Positions 19,959 to 29,214 of a stretch of DNA of 64,000 bases are shown piece after piece. Origin of the DNA: Thermomonas sp. XSG (GTDB taxonomy: Bacteria; Pseudomonadota; Gammaproteobacteria; Xanthomonadales; Xanthomonadaceae); the NCBI RefSeq assembly GCF_014678725.1, contig NZ_CP061497.1, forward strand, positions 2,496,001 to 2,560,000. Reading direction: 5' to 3'. A model generated the notes under the pieces. The model worked only from the letters and a program-made list of their open reading frames with translations. It made no database searches and was not told the origin of the DNA. Both the position numbers and the translations under genes were made by a program. Positions within the stretch are counted from its first letter, which is position 1. The number at the start of each line of letters is the position of its first letter.

Positions 19959-20876
19959 TCACGGCGCCGGGCGCACCGGCAGGCTGACGTTGCACAGGTC
20001 GATGTGGCCGGCCGGCTGGGTGTAGAAGTCGTCCACCCGGTTGCGGCGCGCCTCGGTGGCATCGATGAACGCCTGGCTGTCGGTGCGCAGCAGCTGCAGC
20101 GGGGTGCGCTGCGCCTCGGGCACCTCGCTGGCCAGCTTGATCGACAGGATCGGCGCGCGCTGTTCGGGCTTCTCGTAGAAGCCCATCGGCGCCGGTCCGC
20201 GCGGGATCACGCTGAGCAGCTCCATGCCCTTGACCACCCGGCCCACCACGGTCAGCTGGTGGTCCAGCGCGCGCGGGGCCTGGCCGATGACGACATAGAG
20301 TTCGGCGCCGATGCTGCTGTCGGGCGCGCTGTTGCGGCCGGCGCCGAGAACGCCATAGCAGTGCGCCATCCACAGCCTGCCGGTCTTCGGGTCGCGCGCG
20401 GCCGGCATGCCGTCAACGAAGCCGACCTGCGGCGCCCAGCCGTCGACGTCGGGCAGGCGGTCGAAGCGCACGCCCTTGTCGCTGCGGGTGAATTCCGCGG
20501 GCAGGTGGGTGCGGGTGCCGGTCGGGTAGGGCTTGGCCTTGCCGGCCTCCTCGCCGTCGGGATCGCCGAACTGGACCACGAAGTTGTCCTGCGAGCGGTA
20601 GATGGTCAGCCCATCCCAGAAGCCGCCCTGGGCCATCGTCCTGATGTTCGCCACATGCGCGGGCGCGAAGCCCGGCGCCAGCTCGATCACCACCCGCCCG
20701 GTCGGCAGTTCCATGTACAGGGTGTTGGCCGGATCCAGGTCGCGCCAGGCGCTGGCCGGGGCGGCGTCGATGATGTCCTGCGCCGACTTGCGCTTGGGTG
20801 GCTGGGCACCGTCCGCCGCAACGGCGGGCGCCGCGATGAGGGCGGCTACGGCGAAGGCGAGCAGGGCGTGGCGCAT
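19959..20876 (-). CDS. Cyclophilin-type peptidyl-prolyl isomerase (periplasmic)
   Basis: A 305-residue exported protein predicted to speed proline isomerisation during protein folding in the periplasm. The signal peptide [20 protein letters not shown] is followed by a cyclophilin domain starting [34 protein letters not shown] and the late [14 protein letters not shown] are recognisable cyclophilin landmarks. An insert of about 45 residues ([12 protein letters not shown] through AHCYGV) and a C-terminal extension make it longer than E. coli PpiA. The usual active-site region FHRVI is altered to IYRSQDN, so activity may differ. GAGG, 9 bases ahead of 20876, supports this start. Confidence 0.88.
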   Translation of the reverse strand: MRHALLAFAVAALIAAPAVAADGAQPPKRKSAQDIIDAAPASAWRDLDPANTLYMELPTGRVVIELAPGFAPAHVANIRTMAQGGFWDGLTIYRSQDNFVVQFGDPDGEEAGKAKPYPTGTRTHLPAEFTRSDKGVRFDRLPDVDGWAPQVGFVDGMPAARDPKTGRLWMAHCYGVLGAGRNSAPDSSIGAELYVVIGQAPRALDHQLTVVGRVVKGMELLSVIPRGPAPMGFYEKPEQRAPILSIKLASEVPEAQRTPLQLLRTDSQAFIDATEARRNRVDDFYTQPAGHIDLCNVSLPVRPAP

Positions 20877-20942
20877 GGCGGTCATCCTCGGCGAAAGCGG
20901 CAAGCATAGCCGCCGCGCGCCGAGGGTGCCGCAGCCAGCCGG

Positions 20943-21128
20943 CTAGTGCTTCGTGTCCTTGCGGCCGCTGCCGGACTGCTTGCCGCCGCCGTCCTGCTTG
21001 TTGACCGTGGCCCAGGCGATGCGCTCGGCGTCTTCCTGCGAGCGGCCTTCCTTGCGTTCGCTGCTTTCGATGTGCGCCGCCTGGCGCTTCTGCTTGTCGG
21101 TGTAGGCCGATTTATCGCCGCGGGGCAT
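20943..21128 (-). CDS. Small basic protein annotated in relatives as plasmid stabilisation-like
   Basis: A 61-residue hydrophilic protein starting MPRGDKSAYTDKQKRQAAHI, with AERIAWATVNKQDGGGKQSG near its end. This pattern is shared by a widespread proteobacterial family often labelled plasmid stabilisation protein; that label has no visible support here, since there is no partner toxin and no plasmid context. It is predicted mostly helical, then disordered. A GGAGAA ribosome site lies 6 bases before the ATG. It lies 80 bases downstream of phaZ on the same strand, and the stop is 66 bases short of the cyclophilin start. Confidence 0.82.
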   Translation of the reverse strand: MPRGDKSAYTDKQKRQAAHIESSERKEGRSQEDAERIAWATVNKQDGGGKQSGSGRKDTKH

Positions 21129-21208
21129 GACCGTTCTCCAGCCGGGAAGGTCGAGACTGGAGCGGCAGCCGTTGCCGGCATGTGAATGACGCGCTGAATG
21201 CGGCGTGG

Positions 21209-22498
21209 TCAGCGGCGCCCGGGCGCGGACTTGCGGGCGGGCGCCTCCGGCTTGCCCGCATGCGCGGCGATGAAGTCGCGCACCTGCGGATACACCTGGG
21301 TCCGCCAGCGACGGCCGCTGAAGATGCCGTAGTGGCCGGCGCCGGCCACGGTCAGGTGCTTGCGGTCTTCGTCGGCGATGCCGGTGCACAGGGCGTGCGC
21401 GGCGCGCGTCTGGCCCTGCCCGGAAATGTCGTCCAGCTCGCCCTCGATGGTCAGCAGCGCGCAGCCCCTGATCTTCGAAGGATCGACCCGCTCGCCCGCC
21501 ACGTCCCACAGGCCGCGCGGCAGCAGGTGCTGCTGGAACACGGTGCGGATGGTGTCGAGGTAGTACTCGGCGGGCATGTCGAGCACCGCGTTGTACTCGT
21601 CGTAGAACTTGCGGTGCGACTGCGCGGAGCTGAGGTCGCCCTTGACCAGGTCCTGGTAGAAGTCCCAGTGCGAAGTCGAGTGCCGCTCCGGGTTCATCGC
21701 CACGAACCCGAGGTGCTGCAGGAAGCCCGGGTAGACGCGGCGGCCGGCCCCGGGATAGTTGGCCGGTACGGTGTGGATGACGTTGTTCTCGAACCACCAC
21801 AGCGGCTGGCGGGTGGCGAGGTTGTTGACCGAGGTGGGCGACTGGCGGGTGTCGATCGGCCCGCCCATCATCGTCATCGACTTCGGCAGCGCCTCGCCGC
21901 GCGCCGCCATCAGCGAGATCGCGGCCAGCACCGGCACGGTGGGCTGGCAGACGCTGATCACGTGCAGGCGCTCGACGCCGATGTGGCGGATGAATTCCTG
22001 CACGTAGGCGATGTAGTCGTCGAGGGTGAACGCGCCCTCGGCCGCCGGCACCATGCGCGCGTCGGTCCAGTCGGTGATGTAGACCTTGTGGTCGGCCAGC
22101 AGGGTGCGCACGGTGTCGCGCAGCAGGGTGGCGTGGTGGCCGGACAGCGGCGCTACCACCAGTACGGTGGGGTCGTCCTTCATTCGCGCCAGGCCGTCGG
22201 CCTGGTCGTGGTAGCGCTTGAAGCGCAGCAGCCGGCAGAACGGCTTCTCAAGCGCCACCCGTTCGACGACCGGGATCGACAGACCTTCCACCTCGATCTG
22301 GTGGATGCCGAATTCGGGCTTCTCGTAATCCTTGCCCAGCCGGTACATCAGCTCGAACGCGGCCGCCGTGCGGGGTGCACCGGGCAGCGCCGACAGCCAG
22401 CTGTCCTGCGCGGAATACATCTTCGCGCCGGCGTCGGCCCAATAGGTATAGGGCGCAAGGCCCGCCCGCCAGAATTCGTGCAGTTGGTACAGCAGCAT
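21209..22498 (-). CDS. phaZ: Intracellular polyhydroxybutyrate depolymerase PhaZ
   Basis: A 429-residue cytoplasmic depolymerase that mobilises stored polyhydroxybutyrate granules. It has no signal peptide. It shows the PhaZ-type alpha/beta-hydrolase layout, with APLSGHHATLLRDTV forming the oxyanion region and Cys184 in VCQPT as nucleophile, replacing the usual serine as in Ralstonia PhaZa1. A late GAGHYGIFSGRRWR supplies the histidine. Length and start (MLLYQLHEFWRAGLAPYTYW) match the family. No PHA synthase or phasin gene is nearby, so synthesis genes, if present, are elsewhere. Confidence 0.93.
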   Translation of the reverse strand: MLLYQLHEFWRAGLAPYTYWADAGAKMYSAQDSWLSALPGAPRTAAAFELMYRLGKDYEKPEFGIHQIEVEGLSIPVVERVALEKPFCRLLRFKRYHDQADGLARMKDDPTVLVVAPLSGHHATLLRDTVRTLLADHKVYITDWTDARMVPAAEGAFTLDDYIAYVQEFIRHIGVERLHVISVCQPTVPVLAAISLMAARGEALPKSMTMMGGPIDTRQSPTSVNNLATRQPLWWFENNVIHTVPANYPGAGRRVYPGFLQHLGFVAMNPERHSTSHWDFYQDLVKGDLSSAQSHRKFYDEYNAVLDMPAEYYLDTIRTVFQQHLLPRGLWDVAGERVDPSKIRGCALLTIEGELDDISGQGQTRAAHALCTGIADEDRKHLTVAGAGHYGIFSGRRWRTQVYPQVRDFIAAHAGKPEAPARKSAPGRR

Positions 22499-22585
22499 GG
22501 TGAGTCTTGGGTCGCCCCGGATTGCGGCACTGCAGCATAACCCATGGGCATGACGGGGCCGTGATCGCTATCCCGGTTCTGCCGA

Positions 22586-23179
22586 TCAGTCCGGAAGCTC
22601 CAGCGCGGTCGCGTGCGGCACCAGTGCCGGTGACAGCCAGCAGTGCGAGCCCAGCGGACGCAGCCCGAGCGCGCGCAGGCGCTCGCGGTAGAACGCGGCG
22701 CTGCGCTGCTTGAAGTCGTGTTCGTCGCCCTCGGCGCCGTCGCCGCGCGCGAACACCTCGATGAAGGCCACGCCGCCGCAGAGCTCGGCCAGCGCGGGCA
22801 GGCCACGGTCGAGTTCGCGGGTGTCGAGGTAATGCAGCACGTCGCTGCAGACCAGCAGATCGACGGGCGGGCAGGGGCGCAGGTGGGCGAAATCGGCGAA
22901 ACGCGCGTGGTGCAGGTTGCGGCGGCGGCCATGGCGGGCGATGGCGTAGTCGCTGCTGTCGAAGCCCAGGTACTGCGCGTTCGGGCGCAGCTTCAGCAGC
23001 GGCGCGCGCCAGGCGCCCTCGCCGCAGCCGATGTCCAGCACGCTGCGGATCGGCCGCTCCAGATGGTATTCGGCGGTGGCCACCGCCAGCGCCACCTTGC
23101 GCGCCAGCCGCGCGGCGTGGCCGATGCCGCCGTGGCGGTACCAGCGGTCGAAGTAGGCGCGGTCATAGGTCTTGGTCAT
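22586..23179 (-). CDS. Class I SAM-dependent methyltransferase
   Basis: A 197-residue methyltransferase with the class I fold: the SAM-binding motif LDIGCGEGAWRAPLL is followed by the acidic end of strand 2 (LGFDSSDYAIARHG) and the motif IV region VDLLVCSDVLHYL. The N-terminal MTKTYDRAYFDRWYRHG is a recognisable feature of a family of small methyltransferases of unknown target. The substrate cannot be named; small molecule and protein are both possible. It is divergent from hemJ, with 117 bases between them, and upstream of phaZ in the same direction. Confidence 0.88.
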   Translation of the reverse strand: MTKTYDRAYFDRWYRHGGIGHAARLARKVALAVATAEYHLERPIRSVLDIGCGEGAWRAPLLKLRPNAQYLGFDSSDYAIARHGRRRNLHHARFADFAHLRPCPPVDLLVCSDVLHYLDTRELDRGLPALAELCGGVAFIEVFARGDGAEGDEHDFKQRSAAFYRERLRALGLRPLGSHCWLSPALVPHATALELPD

Positions 23180-23296
23180 CGTGTGCGTATCATCCGCCGG
23201 TTGTCATCGTCGAGGGTCGCGCCAGCGGCAGCGGCGAAGGCGCATCGGCCAGCGCCCGCGCGGGCATGGCGAATTGAAACATTCCGGAGCGACCGC

Positions 23297-23746
23297 ATGG
23301 CCTACCTGCTGACCAAGACCTTCCACCTCGTGTTCGTGATCGCCTGGATGGCGGCGGTGTTCTACCTGCCGCGGATCCTGGTCAACCTCGCCGAAGCGGG
23401 CGAGTCGCAGGAGGTGCGTGCGCGGCTGCTGCTGATGGGGCGGCGGCTGTACCGCTTCGGCCACGTGATGTTCGGCATCGCCTTCGTGCTGGGCCTGGTG
23501 CTGTGGTTGGGCTACCGGGTGCTGCCGGCGTTTCCGACCATGGTCGGCGCGGGCACCGCGTGGCTGCATGCCAAGCTGGGTCTGGTGGTGGCGTTGTTCG
23601 CGTTCTACATCGTCACCGGGCGCTGGTTGAAGGGCGTGGAGCGCGGCCGGCCCCTGCCGTCGGGCAGGGCACTGCGCTGGTTCAACGAGCTGCCGCTGCC
23701 GGCGCTGGTCGCGATCGTCTGGCTGGTGCTGGCCAAGCCGTTCTGA
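23297..23746 (+). CDS. hemJ: HemJ-type protoporphyrinogen IX oxidase
   Basis: A 149-residue four-helix inner-membrane protein matching the HemJ/UPF0093 family, which oxidises protoporphyrinogen IX in the penultimate step of heme synthesis. Diagnostic segments are KTFHLVFVIAWMAAVFYLPR at the N-terminus, HAKLGLVVALFAFY in the third helix, and RWFNELP before the last helix, which ends LVLAKPF. The conserved histidines and lysine of the family are in place. The ATG at 23297 is chosen because the longer frame upstream is a shadow of the divergent methyltransferase. It stands alone on the plus strand. Confidence 0.87.
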   Translation: MAYLLTKTFHLVFVIAWMAAVFYLPRILVNLAEAGESQEVRARLLLMGRRLYRFGHVMFGIAFVLGLVLWLGYRVLPAFPTMVGAGTAWLHAKLGLVVALFAFYIVTGRWLKGVERGRPLPSGRALRWFNELPLPALVAIVWLVLAKPF

Positions 23747-23799
23747 TCCGCACTCGGGCTTCGCGAGCGCTGTCGGTGCGCCGCGAAGCCGGATCCCGG

Positions 23800-25515
23800 T
23801 CAGGGACCGGGTGGCGGCTGGCGGAAGGTTTCGATCCGCGGCAGTTCCACCGGCACGCCGTTGCCGTCGCACAGCTGCTTCGCGCACAGCGCCGCGCGCA
23901 GGCGCGGGGTGGCCTGCACGAGGATGTGGTGAAGTGCGTTCTGTTCCAGCGAGCCGCGGACCGCGACGCTTCCGGGACCGCGCGCCCACACCCCCACGTC
24001 GTCGCCGCCGTGGCTTTCGTTGGACAGCGGCACCAGTGCTTCCTGCAGGTAGTCGGGATGCGCGGTGTCCACGTGGGTCAGGTCGGGGCGGCCGTCGGCC
24101 GGCTGGTATTCCCTGCCGAAGTGCGGGAAACGCTTCGGCCCGGCCGGCTGCGAGCCACTGGCGCCTGTATAGCCGGGGCCGTTGGCGTAGCTGAGGGTGG
24201 TGTAGGGCAGGCCGGTGCCGTCGTTGACCAGGCCGCCGCCGTCCTCTTCGCCGCTGCTGCCGCGGACCTTGTCGAGGATCGGATTCCCGCGCTGCGGATA
24301 GCCGACGAAGTTCAGGGTATGCGAATGGTCGGCGGTCACCAGAATCAGGGTGTCGGCGGGATCGGTCGCTTCGCTGGCGGCACGCACGGCATCGCTCAGG
24401 GCCACGGTATCGGTGAGCGCGCGGTAGGCGTTGCCGTAGTGGTGGGCGTGATCGATGCGGCCGCCTTCCACCAGCAGTACGTAGCCCTCGGGCGCCCGCG
24501 ACAGCCGGGCGATCGCCGCGCGGGTCATCTCGGCCAGCGAGGGCTCGCCTGCGCGGTCCTGCGGGCGGTCATGCTCGAACTGCATGTGGTCGGGTTCGAA
24601 CAGGGCCAGCAGCGGCCGGTCGAGGGGCGCGGCATCGAGTTGGCGCTTGTTCCAGACATAGACGCCGCCGGCATGGCGCTGCTGCCACTCGCCGACCAGG
24701 TCGCGCCCGTCGAGGCGTTCGCCGACCTTGTCGTCGTACTCCGGGTCGCGCTGCGACACCGGCATGAAGTTCTTGCGGCCGCCGCCCATCAGCACGTCGA
24801 AGCCATGCGCGAACGGCGTTTCCACCAGCTGGCGGGCGATGTCGGTGCAACCGGCGCGCTTCGCCTCGTCGGGCAGGTCGGTGTCGTTTTCCCAGTTGCG
24901 GTCGGCCGAGTGGGTGAACGTCGCACCCGGGGTGGCATGGGTGACGCGGGTGGTGGTGACCACGCCGGTGGCCATCCCGGCGCTGGAGGCCAGCTCCCAC
25001 AGCGTCAGCATTGGCGCCGCCAGCGCGCCCGCGCAGTCGCGGCGCCGGGCCTGCTGGCCGATGCTGAGCACGCCGGCGCGGGTCTTCACCCCGGTGGCGA
25101 TCGCGCTCATCGTGCCCGCGGAGTCGGGCGTCTGCGAGTCGGTGTTGTAGGTCTTGGCCAGCGCGGTGGCGGGGAATACCTCCCAGGCGAGCCGGTTCTC
25201 CTCACCGCTGCCGCCATTGCGCTGGCCCTCCAGGATGCGCGCCGCGGCCACCGTGGTCAGGCTCATGCCATCGCCGAGGAAAACGATCACGTTCTTCGCG
25301 CGCCCGGCGAGGGCGCCGCGTTCGCCCGCCTGGGCGGCGCCGTCGCGGTACCACCATTGAGCGGTCTCGCCGTCGGGGTGGCGTACCGGCGGGACGGACA
25401 CCGCCACGCTGGCGGCCTGGGGCGGCAGGGAGGGCGGAGCCGGCGGGGTGCTGGCGCAGGCGGCGAGGGTCAGGCCGCAGGCAAGCGGCAGCAGGCGCAG
25501 ATGCAGTTTCTTCAT
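23800..25515 (-). CDS. Alkaline phosphatase (lipoprotein)
   Basis: A 571-residue alkaline phosphatase of the PhoA superfamily, predicted to release phosphate from organic esters in the periplasm. The lipoprotein signal MKKLHLRLLPLACGLTLAAC gives a membrane-anchored enzyme. The active-site metal motif IVFLGDGMS and the nucleophile serine in DSAGTMSAIATGVKT are clear, and GGRIDHAHH and ADHSHTLNF supply further zinc ligands. The start at 25515 yields the signal peptide. The Pst phosphate-uptake genes lie at the far end of the window; shared PhoB control is plausible, but I could not see a Pho box in the 104-base gap upstream. Confidence 0.92.
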   Translation of the reverse strand: MKKLHLRLLPLACGLTLAACASTPPAPPSLPPQAASVAVSVPPVRHPDGETAQWWYRDGAAQAGERGALAGRAKNVIVFLGDGMSLTTVAAARILEGQRNGGSGEENRLAWEVFPATALAKTYNTDSQTPDSAGTMSAIATGVKTRAGVLSIGQQARRRDCAGALAAPMLTLWELASSAGMATGVVTTTRVTHATPGATFTHSADRNWENDTDLPDEAKRAGCTDIARQLVETPFAHGFDVLMGGGRKNFMPVSQRDPEYDDKVGERLDGRDLVGEWQQRHAGGVYVWNKRQLDAAPLDRPLLALFEPDHMQFEHDRPQDRAGEPSLAEMTRAAIARLSRAPEGYVLLVEGGRIDHAHHYGNAYRALTDTVALSDAVRAASEATDPADTLILVTADHSHTLNFVGYPQRGNPILDKVRGSSGEEDGGGLVNDGTGLPYTTLSYANGPGYTGASGSQPAGPKRFPHFGREYQPADGRPDLTHVDTAHPDYLQEALVPLSNESHGGDDVGVWARGPGSVAVRGSLEQNALHHILVQATPRLRAALCAKQLCDGNGVPVELPRIETFRQPPPGP

Positions 25516-25619
25516 GCGCACATTATGAATGGTCACCATGTCCGCAGTGTTGCGCGGATGGCGCTGACGCCGCGACGGCGCTCCGGTATCGTTCGACGGT
25601 CTTTCCCGGGGTTACGCGC

Positions 25620-26945
25620 ATGTTCGACTGGTGGTTCCGCATCAAGTTCTGGAAGCGCGTGGTGCTGGGTTTCGTGTTCGGTGCGCTGGCCGGCTGGGCC
25701 TTCGGCAAGGATGCGGAAACCTGGTTCGGGCCGATCGGCGACCTCTACGTCACCCTGATCATGATGATCGCGGTGCCGCTGGTGTTCTTCGCGGTGATCA
25801 ACGCGGTGGCGTCGCTGAGCGGGCAGAAGTCGATCGCCGCGCTGGCCGGCCGCACCTTCGCCTGGTTCGCCATCACCGCCGCGCTGGCGGTGGGCGTGGG
25901 CCTGCTGTTCGGCTGGATCATCCAGCCCGGCAGTGGCGTCGGCGTGCTGCAGGTCGCCTCCGACTACAAACCCAAGGACGTGCCGGGCGCGCTGGACATG
26001 CTGCTCAACCTGGTGCCGGCCAACCCGTTCCAGGCGCTAGGTGGGGCCGCCACCGCCAAGCTGGCCGACGGCACCAAGGTGCTGGTCCCGCGCAGCGGCA
26101 CCGTGCTGCAGGTGATCTTCTTCGCCGGCCTGGTCGGTTTTGCGATGGTCAAGCTGGGCGAGAAGGTGGCCGGCGTGCGCAAGCTGGTCGGCGAAGCCAG
26201 CGACGTGATGATCCAGGTGACCCGCTACGTGCTGGAGTTCACCCCGTTCGGCACCTTCGGCCTGATCGCCGCGCTGGTGGGCGGTTATGGTTTCGAGCAG
26301 CTGCGCCCCCTGCTGAACTTCGTGTTCGCCCTGTACGCCGCCTGCGCCTTCCACATCGTGGTGGTCTATGGCGGGCTGCTGCTGGCGCACGGGCTGAATC
26401 CGCTGAAGTTCTTTCGCGGCGCCGCGCCCGGCATGCAGGTGGCGTTCGTGGCCTCGAGCAGCTTCGCCGCGCTGCCGGTGTCCCTGCGCAGCGCGACCCA
26501 CAACCTCGGCGTGGACAAGGATTACGCGGCGTTCGCGGTGCCGCTGGGCGCGACCATCAAGATGGACGGCTGTGGCGCGATCTACCCGGCGCTGGCGGCG
26601 GTGTTCATTTCGCAGTACGCCGGCATCGAGCTGTCGCTGTCGCAGTACCTGATCATCGCGCTGGCCTCGGTGCTGGGCAGCTTCGGCACCGCCGGCGTGC
26701 CCGGCACCGCGGTGATCATGGCCACGGTGGTGCTGAGCGCGGCCGGGCTGCCGCTGGAAACCATCGGCTACCTGTACGCCATCGACCGCGTGCTGGACAT
26801 GATGCGGACCATGACCAACGTGACCGGGCAGATGCTGGTGCCGGTGCTGGTGGCGCGGGAAACCGGGTTGCTGGACCGGAAGGTGTTTGATGCCGCCCCG
26901 ACCAATGTCGGCGTGCGCGAGGGCGACCTGGCCGACGCGGAGTGA
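25620..26945 (+). CDS. Dicarboxylate/amino acid:cation symporter (DAACS family)
   Basis: A 441-residue inner-membrane symporter of the glutamate/dicarboxylate family (SLC1-type, relatives DctA and GltP). It uses Na+ or H+ gradients to import C4-dicarboxylates or acidic amino acids. About eight transmembrane helices and two re-entrant hairpins are recognisable. The serine-rich hairpin AFVASSSFAALPVSL, the motif GATIKMDGCGAIYPAL, GSFGTAGVPGTAVIM and the late IDRVLDMMRTMTNVTG are the binding-site signatures. The precise substrate cannot be fixed from these. It is divergent from the alkaline phosphatase gene. Confidence 0.92.
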   Translation: MFDWWFRIKFWKRVVLGFVFGALAGWAFGKDAETWFGPIGDLYVTLIMMIAVPLVFFAVINAVASLSGQKSIAALAGRTFAWFAITAALAVGVGLLFGWIIQPGSGVGVLQVASDYKPKDVPGALDMLLNLVPANPFQALGGAATAKLADGTKVLVPRSGTVLQVIFFAGLVGFAMVKLGEKVAGVRKLVGEASDVMIQVTRYVLEFTPFGTFGLIAALVGGYGFEQLRPLLNFVFALYAACAFHIVVVYGGLLLAHGLNPLKFFRGAAPGMQVAFVASSSFAALPVSLRSATHNLGVDKDYAAFAVPLGATIKMDGCGAIYPALAAVFISQYAGIELSLSQYLIIALASVLGSFGTAGVPGTAVIMATVVLSAAGLPLETIGYLYAIDRVLDMMRTMTNVTGQMLVPVLVARETGLLDRKVFDAAPTNVGVREGDLADAE

Positions 26946-26991
26946 ACATCGCCATCAAGCATCGGCATCTGCCAGCCGTTAAGCTTGCTTG

Positions 26992-27753
26992 ATGAGCGAA
27001 GTTCCGCCCCCTTCCGAGCTGGACGCGGCCGACCTGGACGGCTACTACGACAAGTTCTACGTCCACGACCTCGGCGAGATCCGCCACCACCTGCAGCGGC
27101 TGGCAGGGGAGCGCTGCGCGCTGACCGTGCGCGCGGAAGGCAGCGCCGACAGCATGGCGACCATGCTGCTGCGGGTGGACGAGGGCTCCCTGTGGATCGA
27201 CGTGCCGTCCACCCGCAAGCTTCTGGACGCCTGGCTGGGCGCGCACCAGCTGCGCATCGAGGGCAGCATCGACCGCGCCGCGCTGCGTTTTTCCGCCGGC
27301 CCGGCCTGGCTGGACAGTTTCGAGGACAAGCCGGCGCTGCGGCTGGCCCTGCCTGCCCGCATGCTGTATCTGCAGCGCCGCGAATTCATGCGGCGCGAGC
27401 CGCCGGCTGGCAGCCTGGTCTGCCACCTGCGCCTGCCCGAGAGCGACCGCGAAATCCAGGCCAGCATCCGCGATATCGGCGGTGGCGGCCTGGCGATCGT
27501 GGCGACCCGCTCGGAAGTCACCTTCAAGACCGGTGACGTGCTGAAGGGCTGTCGCATCGAGTTGCCCGAGTTCGGCGAGGTGGAGGTGAACCTGCAGATC
27601 CGCCACGTGCTGGTGCGCGGCCATATCGGCTATGACGCGGCGCAGGCCGGCTGCGAGTTCGTCGACCTGACTCCCGCTGCGCAGCGCAAGCTGTTCCGCT
27701 ACCTGATGCAGCTGGATCGCGACCAGCTGGCGCGCCGGCGCGGGCTGGAGTAG
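26992..27753 (+). CDS. PilZ-domain flagellar brake protein YcgR
   Basis: A 253-residue c-di-GMP receptor of the YcgR type, which binds the flagellar motor and slows swimming when c-di-GMP is high. The N-terminal YcgR-N beta domain spans about 20-120. The PilZ domain then begins with the arginine motif RREFMRREPP and continues to SIRDIGGGGLAI, the partner (D/N)xSxxG site, altered here to DIGGGG. A TTG directly ahead of the ATG could extend it by one residue. An 8-bp inverted repeat (26953-26960 with 26987-26994) covers the start codon and could hinder initiation. Confidence 0.88.
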   Translation: MSEVPPPSELDAADLDGYYDKFYVHDLGEIRHHLQRLAGERCALTVRAEGSADSMATMLLRVDEGSLWIDVPSTRKLLDAWLGAHQLRIEGSIDRAALRFSAGPAWLDSFEDKPALRLALPARMLYLQRREFMRREPPAGSLVCHLRLPESDREIQASIRDIGGGGLAIVATRSEVTFKTGDVLKGCRIELPEFGEVEVNLQIRHVLVRGHIGYDAAQAGCEFVDLTPAAQRKLFRYLMQLDRDQLARRRGLE

Positions 27754-27983
27754 CCCGGCCACAGGCGCATCCACCTGCGCGCCTGCGCCATTTCATTCGT
27801 GACGCCGGTGGAAGCGGTTGTCGCCACCCGCCCCCGAATCCGGGAATTTCCTGCATTGACGTGTAAAAGTTGCGTGGGCCCGTATTTCCGGCCCCATTCC
27901 GGTTGGATTCCGGTCATCTCCGCCTCTCCACAATCCGCGGAACAGGGAGTGATCCGGGACAGCGCCGACGACGAGGAAAAGGA

Positions 27984-29123
27984 ATGATGCCAACGCTGCG
28001 GCAGCAGGAGACAAGGACGACGGCGATCCGGTGGTCGGCACTGCCGGTCGAGATCTCGGTGGCTGAAATCGGCGGCGGGCGGGATCCGCATGAGGTGGCG
28101 GTGCTGCACTGCGCCGCCGGGCGGTTGGCCGAGCTTTTCGGGGCCCGACGGGTCGCGGCGGCTGCCGCCCCGCCGCCCTGCGGCCGCTACTGGATTCCCT
28201 CTTCCACCCTGTCGCGGCGCGAGGCCGCGGCGCTCGGCATCAGCGACGGCAGCCAGCTGTGGGGCGGCATCGTGCCGGCCGGCTATGTCGCGACCAAGCT
28301 GGTCAGCCATCCGCGGTCGGGCCGCCGCGCCGCGGCCCCGAAGGGATGGATCGACATCATCGGGCTGGAGGACTGCACCCTGCCGGGCTGGTCGGTGTTC
28401 TCGCGCGCGGACGCGCTGGCCGCGGGCGCCGAGCTGTTGCGCGGCGGCCCGGTGCGGGTGAAACCGCCGCGTGAGCGCGGTGGGCGCGGCCAGCGCGTGG
28501 TGCGCAGCGAGGAGGAGCTTGGCAACTGGCTGGATGCGGCATCTCCGCGGGCGCTGGAGGAAGGGCTGGTGCTGGAGCGGGACCTGGTGGAATCGACCAC
28601 CTACAGCGTCGGCTTCAGCGTGCTCCCCGGCGGGCACCGCATCGCCTATGTCGGTACCCAGCGTACCGTCATCACCCCGCAGGGCGTGGCGGCCTACGGC
28701 GGTTCACGGCTGGAGGTGGTGCGCGGCACTTTTGCGGACCTGGAGGCCACCCTGCGGCCCGGCAAGCCGCGCGCCGCGGTGCAGGCCGCCAGCCGCTACG
28801 ATGCGGTGATCCGTCACGCCTACGGGGTTGTGGCGACCCGCTGCAACTACGACGTGATCGCCGGCATCGACCGTCTGGGCCGGCGCCATCTCGGCGTGCT
28901 GGAGCAGTCGTGGCGGTTCGGCGGCGCGAGCATGGCCGAACTGCTGGCGATCGAACGCTTCACCCGGATGCCGGGGCTGCAGCGCGTGGTCGCAGAAACT
29001 GTGGAGACCTTCGCCGGCGAGCGCGTTCCGGCGGAGGCGGTGATGGCGTGGCGGGGCGATGCGCGTTCGCCTTGCAAGTACGCGCGGATCGTCGAGGAGG
29101 CCAGCGCGGGAATGGCAGCCTGA
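27984..29123 (+). CDS. DUF3182 family protein (ATP-grasp-like)
   Basis: A 379-residue protein of the DUF3182 family, recognised by RYWIPSSTLSRREAAALGIS, GGIVPAGYVATKLVSHP, VLERDLVESTTYSVGFSV and GVLEQSWRFGGASMAE. The layout resembles an ATP-grasp enzyme, with KPPRERGGRGQ as a lysine-containing nucleotide site and ERDL as an acidic metal-binding stretch; no reaction has been assigned to the family as far as I know. The start MMPTL at 27984 has GAGGAAAAGG upstream. It lies ahead of the trehalose operon; a REP-like hairpin after its stop separates them. A ligase joining amino or carboxyl groups is a guess only. Confidence 0.85.
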   Translation: MMPTLRQQETRTTAIRWSALPVEISVAEIGGGRDPHEVAVLHCAAGRLAELFGARRVAAAAAPPPCGRYWIPSSTLSRREAAALGISDGSQLWGGIVPAGYVATKLVSHPRSGRRAAAPKGWIDIIGLEDCTLPGWSVFSRADALAAGAELLRGGPVRVKPPRERGGRGQRVVRSEEELGNWLDAASPRALEEGLVLERDLVESTTYSVGFSVLPGGHRIAYVGTQRTVITPQGVAAYGGSRLEVVRGTFADLEATLRPGKPRAAVQAASRYDAVIRHAYGVVATRCNYDVIAGIDRLGRRHLGVLEQSWRFGGASMAELLAIERFTRMPGLQRVVAETVETFAGERVPAEAVMAWRGDARSPCKYARIVEEASAGMAA

Positions 29124-29124
29124 T

Positions 29125-29146
29125 TCCCGCGCCTGCCTGCGCGGGA
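29125..29146. repeat. REP-like palindrome
   Basis: An 8-bp perfect inverted repeat, TCCCGCGC with GCGCGGGA around a CTGCCT loop, immediately follows the DUF3182 stop and continues ATGAC. The TCCCGC...GCGGGAATGAC type of palindrome is scattered in many proteobacterial genomes. Only one copy occurs here, so its dispersed nature is from general knowledge. It may also act as a weak transcript-end hairpin. Confidence 0.5.
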
Positions 29147-29214
29147 TGACATTTCCTCGACATCCGCGCGGGTACAACGGGAGTCGCGTGCCGCTGGCCG
29201 TATCGGCGCGCAGC

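Noticed and set aside
20943-21128. A plasmid-stabilisation or toxin-antitoxin role for the 61-residue protein.
   Set aside because: There is no partner gene and no mobile-element context; the label is inherited naming in relatives.
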